Source: an uncultured Bradyrhizobium sp.
GTDB lineage: Bacteria; Pseudomonadota; Alphaproteobacteria; Rhizobiales; Xanthobacteraceae
DNA length: 64,000 nucleotides
Assembly (NCBI RefSeq): GCF_936928535.1
Contig: NZ_CAKZHY010000099.1
Coordinates: 62,001 to 126,000, forward strand
Reading direction: 5' to 3'
Shown here: piece after piece, positions 26,486-35,514 of the stretch
Layout of the letters: the number at the start of each line of letters is the position of its first letter
Position numbering within the stretch: the stretch's first letter is position 1
Position numbers and translations under genes: made by a program
The notes under the pieces: model-generated
The model's database searches: none
The model's input: the letters and a program-made list of their open reading frames with translations, nothing else
Told to the model about the DNA's origin: nothing

Positions 26486-27154
26486 TTGTCGAACAAATCG
26501 CCTCCGCCCCGCCCGGCGCCGCGCCTTTATCTCGCGACGCTAGAGGTCGATGATCCCGCCGCGCTCCTTGGCGAGTTGCCTGATCTGCTCGCAACCGTCG
26601 ATGTCGCAGCGGTGCTGGTGCGGCTGAAGGAGACCGACCAGCGCACCATGATCTCGCGGATCAAGGCGCTGGCGCCGGTCGTGCAGAAGGCCGGCGCGGC
26701 CCTGCTCGTCGACGGCCATGCCGAGTTGGTTGCGCGCGGCGGCGCCGATGGGGCCCACCTCCCCGGCATCGCCGCGTTGAAAGAAGCGCTGCCATCGCTC
26801 AAGCCCGATCGCATCGCCGGTGTTGCCGGGCTGACGACGCGGCACCATTCCATGGAAGCTGGCGAGATGGGCGCGGATTACGTGCTGTTCGGCGAGCCCG
26901 ATGCGAAAGGCCAGCGGCCCTCGGCCGAGGCAATCGCCGAGCGGCTGGACTGGTGGGCCGAGCTGTTCGAGCCGCCCTGTGTCGGCTTCGCCACCTCGAT
27001 CGAGGAGGCCTATGATTTCGCCGCTAGCGGCGCCGATTTCGTGCTGGTCGGCGATTTCATCTGGGCCGACCCGCGCGGACCCAAGGCCGCGCTTGTTGAG
27101 GCCGACGCCGCGATCAAGAAGGCCTTCACTGCGGCTACCGTGGGCCAGGGCTAG
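26486..27154 (+). CDS. Thiamine-phosphate synthase-like (ThiE/TenI) protein
   Basis: A 222-aa TIM-barrel protein of the ThiE/TenI superfamily: VLVRLKETDQR near the front, LLVDGHAELVARGGADGAHLP in place of the usual HLGQ.D motif, GLTTRHHSMEAGEMGADYVLFG for the phosphate loop, and a C-terminus that lacks the standard GGI segment. I therefore call it ThiE-like rather than thiE. The TTG start at 26486 lies 3 nt after the aldolase stop, with GAAGG upstream inside that gene; no better ATG exists. Co-transcription with the aldolase is likely. It may be a paralogue without thiamine synthase activity. Confidence 0.8.
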   Translation: MSNKSPPPRPAPRLYLATLEVDDPAALLGELPDLLATVDVAAVLVRLKETDQRTMISRIKALAPVVQKAGAALLVDGHAELVARGGADGAHLPGIAALKEALPSLKPDRIAGVAGLTTRHHSMEAGEMGADYVLFGEPDAKGQRPSAEAIAERLDWWAELFEPPCVGFATSIEEAYDFAASGADFVLVGDFIWADPRGPKAALVEADAAIKKAFTAATVGQG

Positions 27155-27162
27155 CAGGCGAC

Positions 27163-28257
27163 ATGACGCTTTCGCGCATCCCCCTTCTGGCCACGCTGCT
27201 GCTGGCGGCGTCACTTCCTGCAACGCCTGCGGCCGCGCAGCTCCAGATCACGCCGCCGGCGACGATCCCGAGCCCTGACAGGCAGAAGGCCAAGGAGCCG
27301 CCCAAGGAAAAACCAAAGGTCGCTCCGCACACGATCACCAAGAAGGAGACGGCGCCGAAGCCGTCGGCCTCGCCGAGCCCGACGCTGCCGGCAACCGTGA
27401 TACCGGCGCCGGCTCCCGACAATCCGAACGTCGATTTGGTGTTCGGCGCCTATCAGCGCGGCCAGTACAAGACCGCCTTCGACCTCGCCACCGCGCGCGC
27501 CCAAAACGGCGACGCCAAGGCCATGACCATGCTGGGCGAGCTCTATTCCAACGCCATGGGCATCAGGCGCGACTACGCCAAGGCGGTTGAATGGTACAAG
27601 CGCGCCTCCGATGCCGGCGACCGCGAGGCGATGTTCGCGCTCGCCATGCTGCGCATCGCCGGGCGTGGTGGCCCGGTCGACAAGGGCGAGGCGGTCAAGC
27701 TGATGGCCTCCGCCGCCAAGCTCGGCGAGCCCAAGGCGGCCTATAACCTTGCTTTGCTTTATCTGGACGGACAGACCCTGCCGCAGGACGTCAAGCGTTC
27801 CGCCGAGTTGTTGCGTCAGGCGGCCGATGCCGGCCTGCCCGAGGCGCAATACGCGCTTGCGACCTTCTACAAGGAAGGCACCGGCGTGCCGAAGGACCTC
27901 GAACGGTCGGTGCGGCTGCTCCAGGCGGCTTCGCTCGCCGACAATGTCGATGCCGAGGTCGAATATGCCATTGCCCTGTTCAACGGCACCGGCACGCCCC
28001 AGAACCAGCCCGCAGCCGTCGCGTTGCTGCGCAAGGCCGCCCGCCAGGGCAGCGCGATCGCGCAGAACCGCCTCGCCTGGGTCCTGATCAACGGCATGGG
28101 CACATCCGTGGACAAGATCGAGGGGTTCAAATGGCATCTGGTGGCCAAAACATCGGGCAAGGGCGATCCGGAGCTCGATAAGCAGCTCTCCGACCTGCCC
28201 GCCGACGACCGCGCCAAGGCGGAGGCCGCCGCCAAGAAATGGCTCGGGCAGAAATGA
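27163..28257 (+). CDS. Exported Sel1-like repeat (SLR) protein
   Basis: A 364-aa protein. Residues 1-25 are a signal peptide (LLATLLLAASLPATPAAAQ), residues 30-85 a proline/lysine-rich linker, and residues 90-360 about six Sel1-type TPR repeats, for example AMTMLGELYSNAMGIRRDYAKA, EAQYALATFYKEGTGVPKDL and AQNRLAWVLINGMGTSVDK. Such proteins scaffold protein-protein contacts in the periplasm or envelope. It starts 8 bp after the ThiE-like gene and is probably in the same transcript. Confidence 0.88.
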   Translation: MTLSRIPLLATLLLAASLPATPAAAQLQITPPATIPSPDRQKAKEPPKEKPKVAPHTITKKETAPKPSASPSPTLPATVIPAPAPDNPNVDLVFGAYQRGQYKTAFDLATARAQNGDAKAMTMLGELYSNAMGIRRDYAKAVEWYKRASDAGDREAMFALAMLRIAGRGGPVDKGEAVKLMASAAKLGEPKAAYNLALLYLDGQTLPQDVKRSAELLRQAADAGLPEAQYALATFYKEGTGVPKDLERSVRLLQAASLADNVDAEVEYAIALFNGTGTPQNQPAAVALLRKAARQGSAIAQNRLAWVLINGMGTSVDKIEGFKWHLVAKTSGKGDPELDKQLSDLPADDRAKAEAAAKKWLGQK

Positions 28258-28385
28258 CCTGGCGCCAAATGACCCGCAAGCGACCTGCAAATGACTTGAA
28301 TCACTTGACCTTTGGCCCCTCGCGGGGCACCCAATCCCCTCAAATGGCGCCCTTCGCGCCCCTCCCCCGATCAAGACCAGAGCTC

Positions 28386-29171
28386 ATGCTGTATTCCGCC
28401 ACTATCAACGTCATGGTCAAAGCCGCGCGCCGCGCCGGCCGCAGCCTCAAGCGCGATCTCGGCGAGATCGAGCATCTCCAGGTCTCGCTGAAGGGGCCGG
28501 CCAATTTCGTCTCGCTCGCCGACAAGCGCGCGGAAGAGATCCTCTATCAGGACCTCGCCAAGGCCCGCCCCGGCTACGGCTTCATCGGCGAGGAAGGCGG
28601 CATGCGCGAAGGCTCCGACAAGAGCCACACCTGGATCGTCGATCCGCTCGACGGCACCACCAACTTCCTGCACGGCATCCCGCAATTCGCGATCTCGATC
28701 GGGCTTGCCCGCGAAGGCACCGTGATCGCCGGCGTGATCTACAACCCCGCCAATGACGAGCTCTACATCGCCGAGCGCGGCAAGGGCGCCTTCCTCAACG
28801 ACCAGCGCCTGCGCGTCGCCGGCCGCCGCCAGCTCAACGAATGCGTGGTGGCCTGCGGCCTGCCCCATATCGGCCGCGGCGACCACGAGGAATTCCGCCG
28901 CGAGATGACCGCGATCCAGGACCGCGTCGCAGGCCTCCGCCGCTTCGGCGCCGCCTCCCTCGACCTCGCCTTCGTTGCCGCCGGCCGCCTCGACGGCTAT
29001 TGGGAGCGCAATCTGCAATCCTGGGACATCGCCGCCGGCATGCTGATGGTGCGCGAAGCCGGCGGCACGGTGAGCGACATCAACACCCCGGGCGATGCGC
29101 TGGTCACGGGCGACGTCGTGTGCGGCAATGAGTACGTGCACGGGGAGCTGGTGAGGATCTTGCGGAAGTAG
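28386..29171 (+). CDS. suhB: Inositol monophosphatase family protein
   Basis: A 261-aa Mg-dependent phosphatase. The metal-binding residues appear in YGFIGEEGG, WIVDPLDGTTNFLHG and SWDIAAGMLMVREAGG, the complete family set. In bacteria SuhB acts on inositol phosphates and in enterobacteria also binds RNA polymerase for rRNA antitermination; which holds here cannot be told. I start at ATG 28386 (MLYSATINVM) where the family begins; the in-frame extension upstream is proline/Met-rich with no similarity. Confidence 0.92.
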   Translation: MLYSATINVMVKAARRAGRSLKRDLGEIEHLQVSLKGPANFVSLADKRAEEILYQDLAKARPGYGFIGEEGGMREGSDKSHTWIVDPLDGTTNFLHGIPQFAISIGLAREGTVIAGVIYNPANDELYIAERGKGAFLNDQRLRVAGRRQLNECVVACGLPHIGRGDHEEFRREMTAIQDRVAGLRRFGAASLDLAFVAAGRLDGYWERNLQSWDIAAGMLMVREAGGTVSDINTPGDALVTGDVVCGNEYVHGELVRILRK

Positions 29172-29569
29172 GCTTAACCTCTCCCCGCCCTTATGCGGTA
29201 GGGCCATCGCATATGGGAACGGTTTTCCTGCGGCGCATCCTTCGAGACGCCCGCCGTTGGCGGGCCCTCAGGATGAGGGCTGAGTGTGCGGTAGCTGTTT
29301 TAGCGGGCGCCGATGCCGTTTAGCCTCATCCTGAGGAGACCGCGGAGCGGTCGTCTCGAAGGACGAGGCGTGCGCGCAGGTCGCTCAATAAGCTCATATG
29401 CGATAGCCCCGCATGCCGATCGCGCGGGCCGAGCCTTCTAGTCACATCGAACCGAGGCCGTGGAGACAGCCCCTCACCCCACCCTCTCCCCGTAAGAACG
29501 GGGCGAGGGAGTGAGACGTCGTGCGCCCCTTACCGAAACCGATCTTCGCTGCGGCTCGACGCAAAGCGG
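29172..29569. other. Non-coding interval of 398 bp between convergent genes
   Basis: No gene is visible. It holds a family B palindrome (29235-29370) and, at 29463-29514, a half copy of the family A type (CCCCTCACCCCACCCTCTCC then CGTAAGAACGGGGCGAGGG). CTCTCCCCGCCCTTATGCGG at 29180-29199 looks like a degraded partner arm. CATATG near 29212 and 29396 flank the B element. Confidence 0.75.
29235..29370. repeat. Palindromic intergenic repeat, family B copy 2
   Basis: GCATCCTTCGAGACGCCCGC and GGGCCCTCAGGATGAGGGCTGAG on the left; TAGCCTCATCCTGAGGAG and TCGTCTCGAAGGACGAGGCG on the right. It is similar to 11645-11777 and lies in the convergent suhB/ATPase junction. Confidence 0.87.
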
Positions 29570-30697
29570 TTACGAGTCGTCATCGTCCAACTCCTCCTCG
29601 CGATATTCGCCGCCGAGGGTCAGGCCCTCGATCGACGTGGCGCCTTTCGCCTTCACGACGCGGCGAAGCGGGACCGAGCTCTCGCTTCGCAATGCCTCCA
29701 TCAGCTGCTCCGAATGGGTGACGATCCAGATGTCGGCGCGCTGCGACGCCTTGGCGATCAGCCGGGCCAATGGTGCCAGCAACGATGGATGCAGGCTGGC
29801 CTCGGGTTCGTTCAACGCGATGAACGGCGGCAGTCGATAGCCCATGAACACCGCGAGCAGGCAAATGTATTTCAGCGTCCCGTCGGACAGTTCGTGCGCC
29901 CTAAACGGCCGCGGCATGTCCTCGAGCTGCAGATCGAATTCGCACAATCCGCCAGCTTCCCATGCGCGGAGCTCGGCGCCCGGGAATGCGTCCTGGATTG
30001 CGTCCTGCAGGTCGGTGGCGTCTTGCCTGATCGTATAGAGTGTCGCCAGGGCCGCGGCCAGATCGCTTCCGTCGGCACTGAGCGAGGGCGTCGTGATCGC
30101 GAGGCAAGGCTTTCGTATCGGTGACGCCGGATCGGTGCGAAAATCGTGATAGAAGCGCCAGCCCAGCATCGCGTTTCTGATCAGATCGATCTCGGGGCAT
30201 TGCTTGCCGTCGTAAAATCCCGCAAGCGCCGTCTCGGACGGCAGCACCGCATCCTTGTGGCTGCTCCATGTGCCTCCGTCGTCACGGACGCTGACGAGCG
30301 AATTTTTCCGCTCCATGAGGCGAACCGTTCGCTTGCCCTGCGTCGCCTCGATGCTTTCTTCCTTGATCATCGGCTCGCCCGCAAACGCAGCCGCAAGCGG
30401 GCTGGGAAATCCGATCTCGATGGAATATCTCAGGCGATCGAATGTGGCCGACAACCGCAGTCGTCCATCTTCGCCGCGTTTGCGAATGCCGGACCAGCAG
30501 ACCGAATTCAATCCGCCTTCGTCGGCGATCCCGCGCGTGATCCGCCCCGTTGCGGCGTCGCGCAACAGTGACAATGACTTGTAGAGATTGGATTTGCCGA
30601 CCCCGTTCTCGCCGATGAATACCGACAAGGGGTGAATTGGGATCGAGAGCCGCCGGATGGAGCGATAGTTCGAGATCGCAATGTCGGTCAGACGCAT
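29570..30697 (-). CDS. Orphan AAA-type ATPase (AAA_21/RecF-like)
   Basis: A 375-aa SMC/RecF-type ATPase. IAISNYRSIRRLSIPIHPLSVFIGENGVGKSN gives the typical N-terminus and Walker A (GENGVGKSN). HELSDGTLKYICLLAV is an ABC-like signature, FIALNEPEASLHPSLLAPLARLI the Walker B and D-loop, and IWIVTHSEQLMEAL the switch His. There is no long coiled coil and no TOPRIM domain. The C-terminus is an acidic tail (EEELDDDDS). I start at ATG 30697 (MRLTDIAISNYRS). It is flanked by unrelated genes with no obvious partner nuclease. Role unknown; relatives occur in DNA repair and in phage defence. Confidence 0.85.
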   Translation of the reverse strand: MRLTDIAISNYRSIRRLSIPIHPLSVFIGENGVGKSNLYKSLSLLRDAATGRITRGIADEGGLNSVCWSGIRKRGEDGRLRLSATFDRLRYSIEIGFPSPLAAAFAGEPMIKEESIEATQGKRTVRLMERKNSLVSVRDDGGTWSSHKDAVLPSETALAGFYDGKQCPEIDLIRNAMLGWRFYHDFRTDPASPIRKPCLAITTPSLSADGSDLAAALATLYTIRQDATDLQDAIQDAFPGAELRAWEAGGLCEFDLQLEDMPRPFRAHELSDGTLKYICLLAVFMGYRLPPFIALNEPEASLHPSLLAPLARLIAKASQRADIWIVTHSEQLMEALRSESSVPLRRVVKAKGATSIEGLTLGGEYREEELDDDDS

Positions 30698-30858
30698 CAC
30701 ATGCTCACAATCGGCAGGCTGTGCGTCCTCGCGCCGGGAAGCGAATGCACGCCATTCAATCCAGAGATGTAGTCTGGATTGACCGACCCGGGAAGGCAAG
30801 CACTCCGCTCGTCATTCCCGGGCGCGCCTGTTGGCGCGAGCCCGGAATACAGTGTGCG

Positions 30859-33800
30859 TTACGGCCTCACCGGCGCAGGCGGGCCATACGCCTCGCCTTG
30901 CTTCGCGGCCTTCGGCTCCCTGTCCCCGGCCAGCACGCGCTGCACCGAGACGAAGAACACCGGCACCATCAACAGCGCCAGGATCACCACCGCGATCATG
31001 CCGCCCATCACGACGCTGCCGAGCGCCTGCTGGCTGGCGCCGCCGGCACCGTGGGCGATGGCCATCGGCAGCACGCCGCAGATGAAGGCGAGACCGGTCA
31101 TCAAGATCGGGCGGAAGCGCAGGCGGCAGGCCTCGATGGTCGCTTCGACCAGCGGCCTGCCTTCCTTTCGCAGATCCTTGGCGAACTCGATGATCAGGAT
31201 CGCGTCCTTGGCGGCAAGGCCGATGATGGTGATCAGGCCGACGGTGAAATAGACGTCGTTGGGCAGGCCGCGCAACATCGCCGCGACCACGGCGCCGACG
31301 ATGCCGAGCGGCACGGTGAGCAGCACCGCGAGCGGAATGGTCCAGCTTTCGTAGAGCGCGGCCAGACACAGGAACACCACGAACACCGAGAGCGCCAGCA
31401 GGAACGGCGCCTGCGAGCCCGACAGCTTTTCCTGGAGCGACTGACCGGTCCATTCATAGCCAAAGCCGCGCGGCAGTTTTCCGGCGAGCTTCTCCATCTC
31501 GGCGATGGCATCGCCCGAGGTAAAGCCGGGTTTTGCCTCACCCGAGATGCGCACCGCCGGATAATAGTTGAAGCCGGCGATCTGGGTCGGGCCGCGCGAC
31601 CATTCGACCGTCGCGAAGGACGAGAACGGCACCAGCTGGCCGCGGCTGTTCTTGACGTTGTAGTTGAGGATGTCTTCGGCCTTCATGCGATCGCGGCTGT
31701 CGGCCTGAACCACGACGCGCTGCATGCGGCCGCGGTTCGGGAAGTCGTTGATGTAGTTCGAGCCGAGATTGGTCGAGATGGTGTTGTTGATGTCCTCGAA
31801 GGTGACGCCGAAGGCGCCGGCCTTCTCGCGGTCGATCACGAGATTGACGACGCCCGCCTCGGGCAGACCCTCGACATAGACCTTCTGCAGCACGGGGCTG
31901 GCATTAGCCTCGGCGATCAGCTGGTCCGCGGCGCGCATCAGGGCCGGATAGCCCTTCTGGCCACGGTCCTGCAGGCGGAACGAGAAGCCCGAGGAATTGC
32001 CGAGATTGTCGATCGGCGGCGGCTGCAACGCCGAGATCTTGGCGTCGCGGATCGATGCCCCGAGATCGCGGTTGATGTCATTGACAACAGCCGCAGCCGA
32101 TTCCTTCGGTCTACGCTCCGACCAGTCCTTCAGGGTGATGAAGGCCTGTGCGGTGTTCATGCCCTGGCCGGAGAAGCTGAAGCCGGTCAGGAACGTGACG
32201 TTGTCGACACCCGGCCGCTGCGCCAGATATTTTTCCACCTTCTCGATCACGGCCTCGGTGCGGCCGTAGGAGGAGTCGGACGGCGTCTGCACGTCGGTCG
32301 TGACAAAGCCCTGGTCGTCGACGGGCAGGAAGCCGCCGGGCAGGTTGACGAAGGCCCAGGACAGGCCTGCCAGCAACGTGACATAGATCAGCATCAGGCG
32401 GCCGGTGCGCTTGAGCGAGAAGCCGACGGTACGCGAATAGCCCTGCTTGCCGCCTTCGAGCATGCGGTTGAACCAGCCGAACACACCCCTCTTGGCATGA
32501 CCGTGGCCGGCTGCGACGGGCTTGAGCAGGGTCGCGCACAGCGCCGGCGTCAGCGACAGCGCGAGGAAGGCGGAGAAGCCGATCGCCGCAACCATCGTCA
32601 CCGAGAACTGGCGATAGATGATGCCGACCGAACCCGGGAAGAACGCCATCGGCACGAACACAGCCATCAGCACCAGCGTGATGCCGATGATGGCGCCTGA
32701 TATCTGCGACATCGCCTTCCGCGTCGCTTCCTTCGGCGGCAGGCCCTCCTCGGTCATGATGCGCTCGACATTCTCGACCACGACGATGGCGTCGTCGACC
32801 AGGATGCCGACCGCCAGCACCATGCCGAACATGCTGAGCATGTTGATGGAGTAGCCGGCGAGCAGCAGCGTGGTGCAGGCGCCCAGGAGCGCCACCGGCA
32901 CGACGATGGTCGGGATGATGGTGTAGCGGATGTTCTGGAGAAACAGGAACATCACCACGAACACCAGCACTACGGCCTCGACCAGGGTCGACAGCACCTT
33001 CTTGATCGAGGCCTCGACCACGGGCGTGATGTTGTAGGGGATCTCATAGCTGATGTTGGCCGGGAAGAAGCGCGAAAGCTCCTTCATCTTTTCCTCGACC
33101 GCGCCCGCGGTCGCCAGCGCATTGCCGGTCGGCGACATCAGCACCGACAGACCGGCGGTCGGCTTGCCGTTGAGGCGCGTGTTGAACTGATAGCTGAGGC
33201 CGCCGACCTCGATGCGCGCGACGTCGCGCAGCCGCACGGTCGAGCCGTCGGCATTGGCGCGCAGGATGATGGCGCCGAATTCGTCCGGCGAGGAGAGCTG
33301 GCCCTTGACCAGCACCAGCGCGGAGGTGCGCTGGCTATCGGTCGACGGCTCGGCGCCGATGCTGCCCGAGGCGACCTGGGCATTTTGAGCCGCGATCGCC
33401 TTGTTGACGTCGTCGGCGGTCAGTCCATAGCCGACCAGCTTTGCGGGATCGACCCAGACGCGAAGGCTGCGCTCGGTCGAATAGAGCGTGGCGCGGCCGA
33501 CGCCGGGAATGCGCCTGATCTCGCCGAGCACGTTGCGGATCATGAAGTCGCCAAGGCCGACCTCATCCAGGCTGCCGTCGGTCGAGCTCAGCGTGATGAT
33601 CTGCAGCACCGCGCTGGAGGCCTCCTCGACCAGAATGCCCTGCTGCATCACCGCGCGCGGCAGCCGCGCCTCGACGCGCTTGATGCGGTTCTGCACCTCG
33701 ACCGAGGCGTCGTTGGTGTCGGTGCCCGGCTGGAAATTGGCTGTAATCTCGACTTGGCCGAGCGAGTCGCTGGTCGATTCGAAATTGAGGATGCCGGAGG

Positions 33801-34014
33801 CGCCGTTGAGCTCCTCCTCGATCAGCCGCGTGACGCTGTTGTAGAGGTTTTCCGGCGACGCGCCCGGATAGCTCGTCGAGATCGAGATCGAGGGCGGCGC
33901 GATGATCGGATATTGCGCGATAGGCAGCAGCGGGATCGAGATCGCGCCGATCAGACAGATGAACAGCGCGACGACCCAGGCGAAGATCGGCCTGTCGATG
34001 AAGAAGCTCGGCAT
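30859..34014 (-). CDS. RND multidrug efflux permease, HAE1 family (AcrB/MexB type)
   Basis: A 1051-aa inner-membrane proton/drug antiporter. MPSFFIDRPIFAWVVALFI is the classic HAE1 start. The proton-relay Asp pair is in VGILVDDAIVVVENVERIM (TM4), and the large periplasmic loops and second repeat (TVGLITIIGLAAKDAILIIEFAKD, TM10-11) are complete. It starts 6 bp after the stop of the adaptor gene. A matching outer-membrane TolC-type gene and a TetR regulator are not in the window, so the pump must use a channel encoded elsewhere. Confidence 0.96.
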   Translation of the reverse strand: MPSFFIDRPIFAWVVALFICLIGAISIPLLPIAQYPIIAPPSISISTSYPGASPENLYNSVTRLIEEELNGASGILNFESTSDSLGQVEITANFQPGTDTNDASVEVQNRIKRVEARLPRAVMQQGILVEEASSAVLQIITLSSTDGSLDEVGLGDFMIRNVLGEIRRIPGVGRATLYSTERSLRVWVDPAKLVGYGLTADDVNKAIAAQNAQVASGSIGAEPSTDSQRTSALVLVKGQLSSPDEFGAIILRANADGSTVRLRDVARIEVGGLSYQFNTRLNGKPTAGLSVLMSPTGNALATAGAVEEKMKELSRFFPANISYEIPYNITPVVEASIKKVLSTLVEAVVLVFVVMFLFLQNIRYTIIPTIVVPVALLGACTTLLLAGYSINMLSMFGMVLAVGILVDDAIVVVENVERIMTEEGLPPKEATRKAMSQISGAIIGITLVLMAVFVPMAFFPGSVGIIYRQFSVTMVAAIGFSAFLALSLTPALCATLLKPVAAGHGHAKRGVFGWFNRMLEGGKQGYSRTVGFSLKRTGRLMLIYVTLLAGLSWAFVNLPGGFLPVDDQGFVTTDVQTPSDSSYGRTEAVIEKVEKYLAQRPGVDNVTFLTGFSFSGQGMNTAQAFITLKDWSERRPKESAAAVVNDINRDLGASIRDAKISALQPPPIDNLGNSSGFSFRLQDRGQKGYPALMRAADQLIAEANASPVLQKVYVEGLPEAGVVNLVIDREKAGAFGVTFEDINNTISTNLGSNYINDFPNRGRMQRVVVQADSRDRMKAEDILNYNVKNSRGQLVPFSSFATVEWSRGPTQIAGFNYYPAVRISGEAKPGFTSGDAIAEMEKLAGKLPRGFGYEWTGQSLQEKLSGSQAPFLLALSVFVVFLCLAALYESWTIPLAVLLTVPLGIVGAVVAAMLRGLPNDVYFTVGLITIIGLAAKDAILIIEFAKDLRKEGRPLVEATIEACRLRFRPILMTGLAFICGVLPMAIAHGAGGASQQALGSVVMGGMIAVVILALLMVPVFFVSVQRVLAGDREPKAAKQGEAYGPPAPVRP

Positions 34015-34020
34015 GATCAG

Positions 34021-35214
34021 TTACTGCGTGACCTTGAGGGCGTGCCTGTTATCCGCGCTCGCCTCGGCTTCGGCCCAGGCTTGCGGCTTGACCTTGTCGC
34101 CGGCTGCAAATTTCTGGAAGCCTTCGACCACGACCTTGTCGCCGGCCTTCAGGCCCTCGGTGACGAACCAGACGCCGTCCTGCACCGAACCGGTACGAAC
34201 AGGCTGCACCACGATGCGATTGTCGTCCTTGACGACGAACACCTCGCTGCCACCACCGCCATTGCGCTGGACCGCCTGCTGCGGCACCGCGATGGCGTCG
34301 GAGTCCAAACCCTGGTCGAGGCGGACGCGGACATACATGCCCGGCAGCAGCTCGCGCTTGGGATTGCGGAACTCGCCGCGCAAGGTCACCTGACCGGTAT
34401 GGGCGTCGACCTTGGCGTCGGAGAACAGCAGCTTGCCGTCGAGCCCATAGATGGTGTTGTCGTCGAGCACGAGGCGCACCTTGACGGCATCGGACTCGAT
34501 GCGATCGAGATCGCCGCTCTCGAAGGCGCGACGGAGCTGGTTGAGCTCGGTCACCGACTGGGTGAAGTCGGCATAAACAGGATCGAGCTGCTGGACGGTT
34601 GCAAGATTGGTCTCGTTCTGCACGGCCAGCGCGCCCTCGCTGACCAGGGCCGCACCGACCACGCCGTCGATCGGCGCGCGCACGGTCGCATAGTCCAGAT
34701 TGAGCTTGGCGCGCGCGAGCTCGGCCTTGCGGCCCTCGACCTCGGCCTTGGCTTGTAGCTCCGCAGCGATGGTCTTTTCGTTCTCGGCTTCAGGCGCGGC
34801 ACGCTGGCTGGTCAGCGTCGCGATACGGCGCGCCTGCTGCTGCGCCTGCATCAACGCAGCTTCAGCCTTGGCAAGCCCGGCCTCGTTGGCCATGACCTCG
34901 ACCTCGAACGGACGCGGATCGATCCGATAGAGCGGATCGCCCGCCTTCACCTCGCTGCCCTGGCGGAACAGCCGCTCGACCACGATGCCCGACACGCGCG
35001 GGCGCACCTCGGCAACGCGCGTCGGCGAGATGCGGCCCGGCAGCTCGCGCACCACGGCGCGCGGCTGTGGCTTGACGGTGACGATGCTGACATCGGGTTC
35101 GATGGATTGGGCAACTGAGACGGCAGATGAAGATTCGTCGCAAGCAGCAAGCAGCGGCGCAAAGGCCGCGAGCATCATTGCAACGCATGCCGATCGCGCT
35201 GGAAGTCCTGACAT
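34021..35214 (-). CDS. RND efflux periplasmic adaptor lipoprotein (AcrA/MexA type)
   Basis: A 397-aa membrane fusion protein. The signal sequence ends in LLAACDES, a lipobox, so it is lipid-anchored. The order is beta-barrel, lipoyl (RVSGIVVERLFRQGSEVKAGDPLYRIDP), alpha-helical hairpin (residues about 95-165), second lipoyl half (YATVRAPIDGVVGAALVSEGALAV), then beta-barrel and proximal domain. I prefer ATG 35214 (MSGLPARSACV); a TTG at 35250 would extend it by 12 residues. Directly upstream of the permease in one operon. Confidence 0.94.
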   Translation of the reverse strand: MSGLPARSACVAMMLAAFAPLLAACDESSSAVSVAQSIEPDVSIVTVKPQPRAVVRELPGRISPTRVAEVRPRVSGIVVERLFRQGSEVKAGDPLYRIDPRPFEVEVMANEAGLAKAEAALMQAQQQARRIATLTSQRAAPEAENEKTIAAELQAKAEVEGRKAELARAKLNLDYATVRAPIDGVVGAALVSEGALAVQNETNLATVQQLDPVYADFTQSVTELNQLRRAFESGDLDRIESDAVKVRLVLDDNTIYGLDGKLLFSDAKVDAHTGQVTLRGEFRNPKRELLPGMYVRVRLDQGLDSDAIAVPQQAVQRNGGGGSEVFVVKDDNRIVVQPVRTGSVQDGVWFVTEGLKAGDKVVVEGFQKFAAGDKVKPQAWAEAEASADNRHALKVTQ

Positions 35215-35514
35215 GAAGTTAAGTGCCCCAAAAATGTTGAAACTGATCAAGCCTCGCGCAACGCCCGTGTTGGGTCGTCACCGCGACTGCTCCGACCAAA
35301 ATAGAATGGACGTGCTGCAACGCAACGCATCGCGCGGGCGGCTCAATGTCACACGCGCTATCGCGCTGAGTTCAGGCCGATTTTTTGGACTCACCGGATT
35401 GTGAGTCCGGTTCCACCCCAACCTGCTGTGACAGAACATCGCAGCGGGTTGGCGCCCCTCACTCTTGCGCGAGATCAAGGCGACTACCTTGCGGGACTGA
35501 TAAGCGGTGAATCG
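35215..35514. other. Divergent intergenic region between the efflux operon and the phosphotransacetylase-like gene
   Basis: About 300 bp without a gene. It must carry the promoter of the efflux operon on one strand and of the 35515 gene on the other. The only motif I can name is the FixK/FNR-like palindrome at 35465-35478. No TetR-like long palindrome stood out near the adaptor start. Confidence 0.6.
35465..35478. promoter_or_regulatory. Candidate FixK2/FNR-type box
   Basis: TTGC-GCGAGA-TCAA fits the TTG(A/C)-N6-(T/G)CAA consensus used by the low-oxygen regulator FixK2 in Bradyrhizobium. It lies 36 bp before ATG 35515, which is close for class II activation unless the leader is extremely short or translation begins later. 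Confidence 0.35.

Noticed and set aside
30637-32700. 687-codon plus-strand open frame opposite the RND permease
   Set aside because: It is antisense to a protein with complete HAE1 motifs; its translation is His/Asp/Arg-rich low-complexity, typical of the shadow of a high-GC gene.
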